Below are positions 16,003-24,503 of a stretch of 64,000 nt of DNA, piece after piece. The translations under genes and the position numbers were made by a program. Positions within the stretch are counted from its first letter, which is position 1; every line of letters starts with the position of its first letter. The notes under the pieces are model-generated. The model did not search any database, had not been told where the DNA came from, and was given only the letters and a program-made list of their open reading frames with translations. Source of the stretch: Argonema antarcticum A004/B2 (GTDB lineage Bacteria > Cyanobacteriota > Cyanobacteriia > Cyanobacteriales > Aerosakkonemataceae); assembly GCF_023333585.1 (NCBI RefSeq), contig NZ_JAIQZN010000037.1:1-64000 (forward strand), given 5' to 3'.

Positions 16003-17853
16003 TCATTTGACTTCGTACACCACGAAACTTTGAGGTTTCACAGTCAATTCCTGTCCCGATTCCAAATTGTCAGGCAATTGAGAACCATGTCCCATCCACT
16101 TGCTATCGGAAGAGTCCAAAACCTTTTGCCAGTTGCCGGATGGAGGTGCAGCGGTAAAATTGACCTCTTTGTTGTTGAAGTTTAGAATGGCAAATATCTG
16201 GCTGTCATCACTCCAACGACGGATAAACAAAAGTTTTTCATCTTCGACACTGGACACTTCTAAACTCTTCTTATCGAGCTTTTTGAGGGCGGGTATTGTT
16301 TGACGCATCTTAATTAGTTTCTGATGCAGTTCCCACAGAATTTTGTGTTTGCCTTCTTTTCGATTTTCCCAGTTAAGTTTACACTTATTGAATGTATCAG
16401 GACTCTGGGGATCTTGCATTTCGCCTCGTCCTGCAAATGCTTTAAATTCTTCTTGTTTGCTTTTGCGTATGGCTTCAATCAATGGTTCGTCTGAATGACT
16501 GACGAAGTAGAAGAAAGGTACTTCTTCACCGTACTCTTCACCCATAAAAATGAAGGGAACAAAGGCGGAAAGGAAGATAGCACCTGCGGCCAATTTCAAA
16601 CCTTCAAAAGAGACAAGTTTCGATAGTCTTTCTGCTAGGACGCGATTGCCTATTTGGTCGTGAGTTTGGGAGAAGACAACAAATTGATATCCAGGTTCTT
16701 CGACGGAAGAACTACCGTGACGACGTTTTCTGTGGGGGGCGTATTGCCCGGAATAAACAAAGCCTTCGCGGTATGATTTTTCTAGCTGTTCTATTTTGCC
16801 GAAATCTTGGTAATATCTGTCGTTTTCACCTGTGAGTAGGGTGTGTAGGGAGTGATGGAAATCGTCGTTCCATTGGGCATCTATTCCATAACCACCTATT
16901 TCTTTTGAGCGAATGGTGCGGACATCGTTTAAATCGCTTTCGGCTATTAGATAAAGTTTGCGACCTAGTTCTTTAGAAACTGTGGCAACTGCGTCTGCAA
17001 GTTCCCGCAAGAAGGGTCTGGCACCAAATTCCAAAATAGCTTGGATGGCATCCAATCGCAGGCCATCTATATGATAATCCTCAAACCAGTAGAGGGCATT
17101 TTCAATGAAATAATTACGCACGCCATCGCTGTATTGACTGTCAAAGTTCATGGCGTCGCCCCAATCACCGCTATATTTTTTCGTGAAGTAGGGGCCAAAG
17201 TCTGCGAAGTAATTTCCTTCGGGGCCAATGTGGTTGAAGACGACATCGAGAATTACTGAGATGCCGTGTTCGTGACACGCATCAACGAGTTTTTTGAATC
17301 CTTCGGGGCCACCGTAGGAGTCCTGTACGGCAAAGGGAAAGACGCCATCGTATCCCCAGTTGCGATCGCCTGGAAATTGGGCCACTGGCATAATTTCGAT
17401 CGCATTTATCCCCAACTCCCGCAGATCTTTTAGCTGCGGAATCATTGACTCAAAGGTGCCTTCTGCTGTGAAAGTACCGACGTGCAATTCATATATAATC
17501 ATCTCCTCCAAAGGAACGCCAGACCAATTATTATCGGTCCAGGTAAATGTGTTGCGATCGACAATTTCAGAAGGCCCATGTACGCCTGCGGGTTGAAACT
17601 GCGAAGCTGGATCGGCCCTGTCAATATTTCCTTCCAGTTTGTAATAGTATTGCGTTCCTGGAGCAACACCATCAACTGTTAATTTCCAGTAACCCTGTTC
17701 ATCTTGTTGCATGGGCAGAAGTCTTCTATCTGAAGATAGAATTTGTACTGCTACCTCTTTGAGAGTGGGTGCCCAAACGGTAAATTCGCAACGATCGTTA
17801 CCGAGATAACAAGATCCTATTTTCACTCTTTGGGCAGATTGATTTGGTGTCAT
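16003..17853 (-). CDS. treZ: Malto-oligosyltrehalose trehalohydrolase TreZ
   Basis: 616 residues. It releases trehalose from maltooligosyl trehalose made by TreY. An N-terminal CBM48/isoamylase-like domain (CEFTVWAPTLKEVAVQIL, about residues 22-39) precedes the GH13 barrel. Visible regions are VILDVVFNHIGPEGNYF, GLRLDAIQAI (nucleophile Asp), LIAESDLND (acid Glu) and SQTHDQIGNR. Cytosolic. First gene of the treZ-treY pair; no trehalase gene is nearby. Start ATG at 17853. The C-terminal ~60 residues are duplicated as a remnant at 12849-13034. Confidence 0.97.
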   Translation of the reverse strand: MTPNQSAQRVKIGSCYLGNDRCEFTVWAPTLKEVAVQILSSDRRLLPMQQDEQGYWKLTVDGVAPGTQYYYKLEGNIDRADPASQFQPAGVHGPSEIVDRNTFTWTDNNWSGVPLEEMIIYELHVGTFTAEGTFESMIPQLKDLRELGINAIEIMPVAQFPGDRNWGYDGVFPFAVQDSYGGPEGFKKLVDACHEHGISVILDVVFNHIGPEGNYFADFGPYFTKKYSGDWGDAMNFDSQYSDGVRNYFIENALYWFEDYHIDGLRLDAIQAILEFGARPFLRELADAVATVSKELGRKLYLIAESDLNDVRTIRSKEIGGYGIDAQWNDDFHHSLHTLLTGENDRYYQDFGKIEQLEKSYREGFVYSGQYAPHRKRRHGSSSVEEPGYQFVVFSQTHDQIGNRVLAERLSKLVSFEGLKLAAGAIFLSAFVPFIFMGEEYGEEVPFFYFVSHSDEPLIEAIRKSKQEEFKAFAGRGEMQDPQSPDTFNKCKLNWENRKEGKHKILWELHQKLIKMRQTIPALKKLDKKSLEVSSVEDEKLLFIRRWSDDSQIFAILNFNNKEVNFTAAPPSGNWQKVLDSSDSKWMGHGSQLPDNLESGQELTVKPQSFVVYEVK

Positions 17854-18083
17854 AAATATTGTGAAAGTTTGGGGTTAAACTTTTGAAGTTGGGGAAGCGT
17901 AATGTAAAAATTATTCTCTATTTTAAAGAAGCTTGCAAACACAATTTTGCATTTTCTTGTAACTATATCGAGTTGGCACTGGATGGCACGCTTGATTTGA
18001 GTGCGTGTGCGATCGCATAATCAGCCGACAGGTTGCATCTGATTTGTTTAGACTGCCGGGTCGCCGGAGGTCAGATCTCACTG
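17854..18083. other. Spacer between divergent treZ and the polysaccharide cluster
   Basis: No gene is seen. The AT-rich part next to treZ should hold its promoter. One HIP1 site lies at about 18010. Together with the repeat at 18084-18196 and the leader to 18487 it forms a 634-base gene-free stretch. Confidence 0.4.
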
Positions 18084-18196
18084 GGTGTGGTCATAAGTAG
18101 TTGGTTGAAACGGAAAGCTTTTCTTCTGGGCCTTTTCCTCCTTGTCTCCCTTGTTCTCCTTGTCCCATACATCACCAACTGGTGAGAGACCACACC
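18084..18196. repeat. Dispersed GGTGTGGTC/GACCACACC element, copy 2
   Basis: It starts GGTGTGGTCATAAGTAGTTG and ends CACCAACTGGTGAGAGACCACACC in pieces. The interior is C/T-rich (CCTTGTC units), like the copy at the window start. The ends form a 9-base inverted repeat. A third copy with a different interior lies at 38311-38414. Confidence 0.75.
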
Positions 18197-18487
18197 TTAT
18201 TTCACTCTGCCGATCCGATCGCAGTTTACTCTGCATTTTTAAGTATTTATACTTAGTATCTTGCTAACTGATATCTACCCGCTTAGCTGCTTTTGCTGAC
18301 ATCGGGCTTGAATTTAAAGATGATGTGAAGAGGCCAGAGAAATTTGTGAAACCTTAGTGAAATTTGCTACTTCCCTATACCCATATCCAGTAGTTACGAC
18401 TAACCTATGTATTAATGCAGAGATAAATAGCTCGCCCTAGATACAGGTACAGATAGAGTATTTACGGAATGTATCCACCTTATAGTT

Positions 18488-19735
18488 ATGAATAAACCTG
18501 TTTTAACAATATTCTACCAGTTCAATCCTTGGCACAGCAGCATCGGCGGTATCCAAACAATTATACGAAATTTTGTCAAGTACGCACCGAGTGAATTTGA
18601 GGTGCGGTTGGTAGGGACAGGCCACGAGGAGCAGCACCTGGGTCTGGGTAAGTGGCATGAAGCCGAACTGGGGGGCAGGGCAATAAGGTTTATGCCTCTG
18701 TTCAATATCAAAGATGACAATGTTAGAAGGTTAATACCCACTACCATTAAGTACACGGCTGCCTTGTTGGGTCGTAACCTTGCTTCCGACTTCATGCACT
18801 TTCACAGGTTGGAGCCGAGTGTAGCAGCGCTGAAGTGGCGTGGAGAAAAGGCTCTTTTTATTCACAACGATATTCATAAGCAGATGAGTTCTGGGGGAGG
18901 GAAAGATGCGATCGCTTGGCGGTATCTCCCAGCAGCATATTTCGCTATAGAACGCCTCCTCATTACCCAGTTTTCCCAAATCTTCTCCTGCAATACCGAA
19001 TCGGCGCAATTTTACCAACAGCGCTACCCAGAACTAGCAGACCGCGTTTCCTACGTAAAAAACACAGTTGACAACGAGGTCTGTTACCCCTTGACCTGGG
19101 AAGAAAGGGAGGGGAGGAGACGCAAAGAAGCTATTCGGATGGGTAAGCCGGAAAATACGCAGTTCGTTCTATTTGCGGGCCGCCTTCATCCCCAGAAAGA
19201 TCCTATCCTGCTGCTACGCTCTCTACCCGCGCTCAACGAGCCAAAAGTTCACCTACTGATCGCAGGCGATGGAGATTTAAAGGATGAGGTAAGTTCCGAG
19301 ATCGATCGCCTTGGACTATGCGATCGAGTCACAATGCTTGGGCCAATAGACCAAGCCGAACTTGCACAGTTACAGCGCATAGCGAGTGTCTTCGTACTAA
19401 CCAGCGCCTACGAGGGTTTACCCGTAGTCGTTCTCGAAGCACTTGCCTGCGGGACGCCAATCGTGACGACCCGATGCGGTGAAACCCCTAAGCTACTCAC
19501 TCCTAACAGTGGAGTAGTCTGCGAGGATCGAACGCCAGTTGCAGTTGCTGACGCCTTGCGTAAAGTACTGCTAAAACCAGGCGATTTCCCAGTCGAAGCG
19601 TGCGTTAAAGCCGCCAAGCCTTACTCAGCAAGCGCTGTGGTGGGTGCAATCTACAACGAAATGCTAAACCGTTGGGAACAGCGGAACTCTCAGAGCCAAA
19701 TTAACCAAAAAAATTTGACAGGGGTTTCATTATGA
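18488..19735 (+). CDS. Glycosyltransferase family 4 (GT-B)
   Basis: 415 residues. N-terminal half with the acceptor-side motif SIGGIQTIIRN (about 17-27). C-terminal half with FAGRLHPQKDP (about 229-239), the nucleotide-sugar Glu motif SAYEGLPVVVLEALACGTP (about 305-323) and LIAGDGD. It would add a sugar to a lipid-linked intermediate at the cytosolic membrane face. It is the first gene of the exopolysaccharide region, and its stop overlaps the next start by four bases (ATGA), so the two are translationally coupled. Confidence 0.9.
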   Translation: MNKPVLTIFYQFNPWHSSIGGIQTIIRNFVKYAPSEFEVRLVGTGHEEQHLGLGKWHEAELGGRAIRFMPLFNIKDDNVRRLIPTTIKYTAALLGRNLASDFMHFHRLEPSVAALKWRGEKALFIHNDIHKQMSSGGGKDAIAWRYLPAAYFAIERLLITQFSQIFSCNTESAQFYQQRYPELADRVSYVKNTVDNEVCYPLTWEEREGRRRKEAIRMGKPENTQFVLFAGRLHPQKDPILLLRSLPALNEPKVHLLIAGDGDLKDEVSSEIDRLGLCDRVTMLGPIDQAELAQLQRIASVFVLTSAYEGLPVVVLEALACGTPIVTTRCGETPKLLTPNSGVVCEDRTPVAVADALRKVLLKPGDFPVEACVKAAKPYSASAVVGAIYNEMLNRWEQRNSQSQINQKNLTGVSL

Positions 19736-20916
19736 AAGTAGCTGTAATTGGTGCTAAAGGTTTGCCTGCTAAACAAGGTGGTATCGAGCATCACTGCGAA
19801 GAAATTTACTCGCGCATGGTTGAAAAGGGTCACGAAGTCGATTTGTTCGCTCGCTCCTCCTATACTGGCTTTACCTCAGTCCATACTGATAACGTTAAGG
19901 GTGTTCGCGTCGTCTCCTTACCTTGCTTGAATCCTGGAGGAATGGACGCGCTGCTGAGTTCAGCACTGGGAGCTGTAGCCACTCTGGGAACTCGCTATGA
20001 CATCATCCACTTCCACGCTTTAGGCCCATCCCTCTTCACCTGGCTACCAAGATTTGCCTCCACTGCCAAAATTGTCGCCACCTGTCACGGTCTCGACTGG
20101 CAACGTGCCAAATGGAACAGAAATACTAAAAAACTACTACAATACGGCGAGCGATCTGCCGTGCGTTTTGCAGATGAAATGATCGTCGTCTCAAAAGATC
20201 TCCAATCCTACTTTAAGAAAACCTACGGCAGAGAGACAAAGTACATTCCCAACGCTGCCTCTTCCTTAGACGAGTCCGACCCCAGTTTTTCTTTCGGCAC
20301 CGAACTTGGCTTGCAGAAGGAGCGTTACATTGTATTCCTGGGCAGACTCGTACCCGAAAAATGTCCCGATTTACTCATTAAAGCCTTCCAAAAACTCCGG
20401 CCCAAGGGATGGAAACTCGCCCTTGTCGGTGCCACCAGCGATACGCCTCATTTCACCACGCAGCTAGCTGAGATGGCAGGAAACGATCGAGATATTGTCT
20501 TCACCGGCGAACTCAAAGGAGCCCGTTTGGCAGAAATCATCCGAGGTGCAGGATTATTTGTACTTCCTTCTCAGTTAGAAGGATTGCCCCTGGCGATGCT
20601 GGAAGCAATGCAGGAAGGTGTCCCCGTACTGGCGAGCGATATTCCGGTACACCAGCAACTGATATCAAGCGATCGAGGTATGCTGTTCCGAGTTGGAGAT
20701 TTAGACTCCTGCGTGCGCCGCTTGGATTGGGGAGTTCATCACCCCGATGAATTGGCTCTAATGGCTAGCAATGCCCAAAAGCACGTACAGGAACACTATA
20801 ATTGGGATCAAATTACTACCAAAACCTTAGATTTGTACGAAACACCCCGCAAAGTCCTACCACCAGTCCCCTCACGTGCATGGTTGAAGTTTACAAACAT
20901 ACTCGCCAAGGCTTAA
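19732..20916 (+). CDS. Glycosyltransferase family 4 (GT-B)
   Basis: 394 residues. It starts VAVIGAKGLPAKQGGIEHHCEE, the Gly-rich acceptor-domain loop typical of rhamnosyl- and related transferases with a DUF1972-like N-terminus. The donor domain has FLGRLVPEKCPD (about 201-212) and SQLEGLPLAMLEAMQEGVP (about 281-299) with the two conserved Glu residues. Coupled to the upstream GT4 by an ATGA overlap, so both probably build the same repeat unit. The sugar specificity cannot be read from sequence. Confidence 0.9.
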   Translation: MKVAVIGAKGLPAKQGGIEHHCEEIYSRMVEKGHEVDLFARSSYTGFTSVHTDNVKGVRVVSLPCLNPGGMDALLSSALGAVATLGTRYDIIHFHALGPSLFTWLPRFASTAKIVATCHGLDWQRAKWNRNTKKLLQYGERSAVRFADEMIVVSKDLQSYFKKTYGRETKYIPNAASSLDESDPSFSFGTELGLQKERYIVFLGRLVPEKCPDLLIKAFQKLRPKGWKLALVGATSDTPHFTTQLAEMAGNDRDIVFTGELKGARLAEIIRGAGLFVLPSQLEGLPLAMLEAMQEGVPVLASDIPVHQQLISSDRGMLFRVGDLDSCVRRLDWGVHHPDELALMASNAQKHVQEHYNWDQITTKTLDLYETPRKVLPPVPSRAWLKFTNILAKA

Positions 20917-21240
20917 CCTTAGTTGCGTCGAAAGTGTCCGTTAAACTAGGTGCGTATGACGGCTCAGCAATAACATAGTATAGTTTTATATCCGTATAAG
21001 CTATGTATTGCTAGTTTTTCAACCCTTCTTTAGCAGCACTATAGTCCTGTAACCAAAGCCTTAAGCGGGATTTACCCTTTAACGATATTGACCCCTGTTA
21101 ACAATGGCGTACTGGAAAATACCAGTACGCTTTCGTATTTTCTCTTATTAATCAGCTTGCATTGAGATCCATAAGTTACCAAAACCCACTGATGCAATCC
21201 AAAATACTGTCTAATATCCTGGAGAAGTAAAGAGACTAAA

Positions 21241-21720
21241 GGCAGGAGACTGGGAGTCAACAACCCACCGTGTGTTTCGGAGTACCGACTATAACGGGGG
21301 CTTGAAAGATAGCCCTAGTTGACCAGACTCAGGTGGCAACACCTACGTTAGTGGTAAGAGTTAAAGACCTACCTGCGGATGCGACGCCAGTCCGTAGCTC
21401 TAGAACCGAGTGGTTAAACAGGTATAGAGGGTTAAGCCAGTGCTGCTTGGATAGTACCGACCACTAACATTGTCGAGGCGAACATTTACCCCTACCCCAG
21501 CAATGGGAGGGGGAGTAATCCCCACAATTAAACGCCCCACCGTTAGCGAAGCGGCTCCTCTGAGGAGCGGCGGGTCACAGTATCGGTAGCCTCAATCCTG
21601 TAATGCCAGCAGGGGATGCCAGAAAGAACTACCACTTTTGGGGCGCAAAGGTTTTCTACTCTCTACGAGAAATATGTTATGCAGCATAGACCATGCCCCC
21701 CGTTTCCTCCCACCACCAAG
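21241..21720 (+). ncRNA. Candidate standalone HEARO / IscB omega-RNA-like structured RNA
   Basis: A non-coding stretch with several short stems: TGGG/CCCA (21251-21267), GGGCT/AGCCC (21298-21315), AGGTG-GCAA-CACCT (21331-21344), CCCCTACCC/GGGAGGGG (21489-21512), GCTCCTC/GAGGAGC (21554-21568) and CCTG...CAGGGG (21597-21614). From memory, the order and wording (GGGAGTCAACAACCC, CCCCAGCAA, CCGTTAGCGAAGCGGCTCCT, CCTGTAATGCCAGCAGG) match RNAs upstream of cyanobacterial iscB genes. After it comes ATGCAGCATAGACCATGCCCCCC, which resembles an iscB start (M-x-P-P-V), but the gene is missing. Ends are approximate. Confidence 0.6.
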
Positions 21721-21761
21721 CTCTTTACAGCTATGGTGGGGGTCTCCACGGGGGAAGAAAG

Positions 21762-21989
21762 ATGAAAGCAGGCGCAAATAAACTAACTTCTTTACCCCTA
21801 ATGTTGCTTTTCACCGCTTCTGGCTTCGTCCTTTTGGCAGTTTCGGTAGTTTTGATGGCAGCAGAATCAATAGTTTCAGCACTATTGCCACAAGCAACAG
21901 CAGCAAAAAAAGTCGTTGGAGAAGGTGTTTCCCAAGCTAAGTACCGTCTGGAAAATCCCAAAACTGTTGAGGTTTTAGAACTTCCGTAA
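21762..21989 (+). CDS. Small single-pass membrane protein
   Basis: 75 residues with one strong membrane segment (about residues 11-33, LPLMLLFTASGFVLLAVSVV) and a short soluble tail ending VEVLELP. I do not recognise a family. ATG at 21762 follows GGGGGAAG and is preferred over ATG at 21693, which lies in the omega-RNA-like/iscB-start sequence. Its 3' end overlaps the convergent GH74-like gene by 15 bases. In a polysaccharide cluster it could be an accessory membrane protein, but that is a guess. Confidence 0.6.
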   Translation: MKAGANKLTSLPLMLLFTASGFVLLAVSVVLMAAESIVSALLPQATAAKKVVGEGVSQAKYRLENPKTVEVLELP

Positions 21990-24152
21990 ACCAGCCAGTG
22001 CCTTGGAATTGTCGGGAGTGCCGTAGAAAATTCCCCTACCATTAGTGCCAATAAAGACCAGCCCAAATTGCTGCCAACTCGCCTCCATCGCATTTGGCTC
22101 ATTACCAATCGGATTTTGCGGCGAACCGATACTTGTCCAGGTTTCTCCTCTATCGAGAGAACGAAATATTCCCTCTCCCATACCAGCAACTTTTCCATAC
22201 ATATAAAGAGCTGGAGTAGTACTTCCCGTCGGGGGTTTCCCAAAGGCAAATAGATGCGCCTTCTCTACAGAAGAAAGTTTAGCAAAAGTCTTACCGCCAT
22301 CTATTGAGCGAAACAAACCGCTGACACCATTACCGAACCACACTTCATTTTTGGCGACTGTTTTTAGTATTTTTAAGTCCCACTTGCTGCTAGGAAGCGA
22401 GGAGTTGGCAAGGCTGAAGGATGCGCCTCCATCAGTACTGCTGTAGAGTTTGCCCTCGCTGTAATAGTAAAAAGTGTTGCCATCTACTCTGTCTGCTGCT
22501 AGCGGCTGACTCCAATACCACGGCCCTCCCGGCCCATCTGGCAGTCCCGACACTGGCTTCCAGGACGCGCCGCCATCAGTACTACGCAGGGGTTGTGCTT
22601 TGCTGGTAATCGCAATGAATAAATTTGGATTAGTTGCGGATACAGCTACGCGCAGGGGCATCGTTTTCGCTGGAAATGAGGAAAATTTTTGCCACGTCAA
22701 CCCGCCGTCTGTGGAAGTTGCGCCTGTATAAGTGGAACTCCATCTAGCACCACCGACGCGGACTAGGCGCAGCGGATTGGTTTGGGAGTAGGCAATGTCA
22801 AAGGTATCCCGCCATTCGGGAGTGCCTTCTAACCTTGTGGATGGATAAGCGTTAAGTCCATTGTTGTGGTGAAACCCGACGACATCGCCTAAAGCGCTTA
22901 ACAACACAGCGCCTTTTGGCGGTGCAGCTAGGGAGAAAGAAACTACTTCCTCGTGTCCTTGTTCGTAGTTAGTCCAGGCAACTCGATTGGCGTTGATGTT
23001 GTCTGTTTGCCAAATGCCAAATCCGTCTGTCAGCCAAACTTTGCCCGGAACTTTTGGGTCAAATTCGATCGCAGCAGTCCACAATGAAAACATGGCATCA
23101 TCCCACCAAGGAACGGTGTGCTTTATGGATGCGTTTTTCTCTGTCCAAGTGGTGCCGCCATCTGAGGTTCTGTAGATTTTAGTACGTACTGACTGACCAA
23201 GTGCTACTATGGCGTCGTTGGGATTGGTGGGGTTAACAGCCAAGGCATTGAAGGCAGCTTGCTTGCCATTGGGCGTAATATCGCTCCAAGTTCCGTTGGT
23301 ATACTTGCTAACTCCAGACAGATGGGTTACATATAAAACTTTGTTGCTGGCGACAACCATTCGCTGCGCTTGATTTGGGCTTCCCTGTATTTTGCTCCAA
23401 GTAACGCCCGTGTCAGCAGATTTATAAATTCCGTCTCCAAAGACATTGGCGTAAACTAAACCGGGCTGTTGCTTGTCAAATACGATGCCCAGGATGCCAA
23501 TCTTTGGGGTAAGATTTGCAGAAAAAGAAGTAACTTTAGCCCAGGTTGCGCCTGCATCTGACGACTTCCACAGCCCATCGTGGCGCGAACCGAAGAAGAT
23601 AATGTTGGAATTAGAGGGATTGACTGCCAATCTCATTCCCGCCCAGCGATGCTCGTCGTTGCTATCCATCCCTAAGTCTATGTTAAGCTTTGTCCAAGTT
23701 GTCGCGCGATCGCTAGACTTAAAAATTGACCCTTTGGGCTGCCATGCAGAGTACTTGCCCGCCGCTATGTAAACAATATTCGGGTTATTTGGATCGACTG
23801 CTAGGGCTTCTCCACCATAGTAGGTTTGTTGAGACTGGGGAAAACGGTCATTTAATGGAATCCAAGTTTTATCTTTTGGATTCCAACGATAAAAGCCACC
23901 GATGTCAGTTCTGATGTAGACAAGATCTTTTTCTAGGGGATGAGGGTATACTCCCGTGACAAAGCTACCGCCTCCGATAGATACGTTAGCCCAGCGATAC
24001 CCGCTTCCCCCGGCAGCATAGTAAGTTGGGGCTGTAGAGGCGACTACTTTACCTGTATCTGAGCTAGGCTGTTGGTTGCTAGCGGCACACCCAGTTATAA
24101 TGCCAATAAATATAGGAGCCACACTCCAATGGATAATTTTCGATATATTCAT
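21975..24152 (-). CDS. GH74-like beta-propeller glycosidase, lipoprotein
   Basis: 725 residues. The signal ends in a lipobox (GIITGC, C22), so it is probably a lipoprotein facing periplasm or outer membrane. The start of the mature domain (WANVSIGGGSFVTGVYPHP) and RTDIGGFYRW (D83) match GH74 endo-xyloglucanase-type enzymes, and GDVVGFHH (D423) fits the second catalytic Asp region. Repeated SSDGG/TTW-type BNR segments mark two propellers. It may trim or release the cell's own polysaccharide (inference from context). ATG at 24152 is preferred over the TTG at 24266 because it places the lipobox correctly. Confidence 0.8.
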   Translation of the reverse strand: MNISKIIHWSVAPIFIGIITGCAASNQQPSSDTGKVVASTAPTYYAAGGSGYRWANVSIGGGSFVTGVYPHPLEKDLVYIRTDIGGFYRWNPKDKTWIPLNDRFPQSQQTYYGGEALAVDPNNPNIVYIAAGKYSAWQPKGSIFKSSDRATTWTKLNIDLGMDSNDEHRWAGMRLAVNPSNSNIIFFGSRHDGLWKSSDAGATWAKVTSFSANLTPKIGILGIVFDKQQPGLVYANVFGDGIYKSADTGVTWSKIQGSPNQAQRMVVASNKVLYVTHLSGVSKYTNGTWSDITPNGKQAAFNALAVNPTNPNDAIVALGQSVRTKIYRTSDGGTTWTEKNASIKHTVPWWDDAMFSLWTAAIEFDPKVPGKVWLTDGFGIWQTDNINANRVAWTNYEQGHEEVVSFSLAAPPKGAVLLSALGDVVGFHHNNGLNAYPSTRLEGTPEWRDTFDIAYSQTNPLRLVRVGGARWSSTYTGATSTDGGLTWQKFSSFPAKTMPLRVAVSATNPNLFIAITSKAQPLRSTDGGASWKPVSGLPDGPGGPWYWSQPLAADRVDGNTFYYYSEGKLYSSTDGGASFSLANSSLPSSKWDLKILKTVAKNEVWFGNGVSGLFRSIDGGKTFAKLSSVEKAHLFAFGKPPTGSTTPALYMYGKVAGMGEGIFRSLDRGETWTSIGSPQNPIGNEPNAMEASWQQFGLVFIGTNGRGIFYGTPDNSKALAGLRKF

Positions 24153-24390
24153 GATTTCTTTGAAATTCCGGTAGGCTATACTTGATATTTTTTGATTTTG
24201 CCCGTTGATTGCTGTGTTTTGATAAAAGTGCGATCGAGAGATTTTGATTGTAATAAGGCAACACAAACAGATTATATCAAATCCAGTTAAATACTGATAT
24301 TATCTAGCTTGGCTGAGAATTGCTAAAGTTAATGTTGCCATAAAATTTGCTAGTAACGCAAGTTCCTAGTTATATAGTTGACGCTGGTAT

Positions 24391-24462
24391 TAGGTACGTA
24401 GTTGCGCTTTAGCGCTCTTATCCCAGTCGTAATAAGAGCGCTAAAACGCAACTACGTACCCA
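24391..24462. mobile_element. Palindromic MITE-like element, copy 2 (TAGGTACGT type)
   Basis: 31-base arms (24391-24421 and 24432-24462) with two mismatches around a 10-base loop, homologous to 13034-13105. The right flank GCAAGTAACTGGCAACTT is shared with that copy and ends 18 bases before the flippase start codon. It fills most of the spacer between the divergent GH74-like and flippase genes, so it may affect their promoters. Confidence 0.75.
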
Positions 24463-24503
24463 GAAAGCAAGTAACTGGCAACTTGAGTTAGTAATAAAGC
24501 CCC

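Noticed and set aside
21241..21720. Group II intron
   Set aside because: There is no reverse transcriptase gene and no domain V-like hairpin; the motifs fit an IscB-type RNA better.
21693..21761. Upstream ATG as the true start of the small membrane protein
   Set aside because: The added residues (MPPVSSHHQALYSYGGG) look like a broken iscB start, whereas ATG 21762 has a purine-rich leader and begins just before the membrane segment.
24153..24266. N-terminal extension of the GH74-like protein from a TTG start
   Set aside because: It would put 38 residues before the lipoprotein signal, which would then not be N-terminal.
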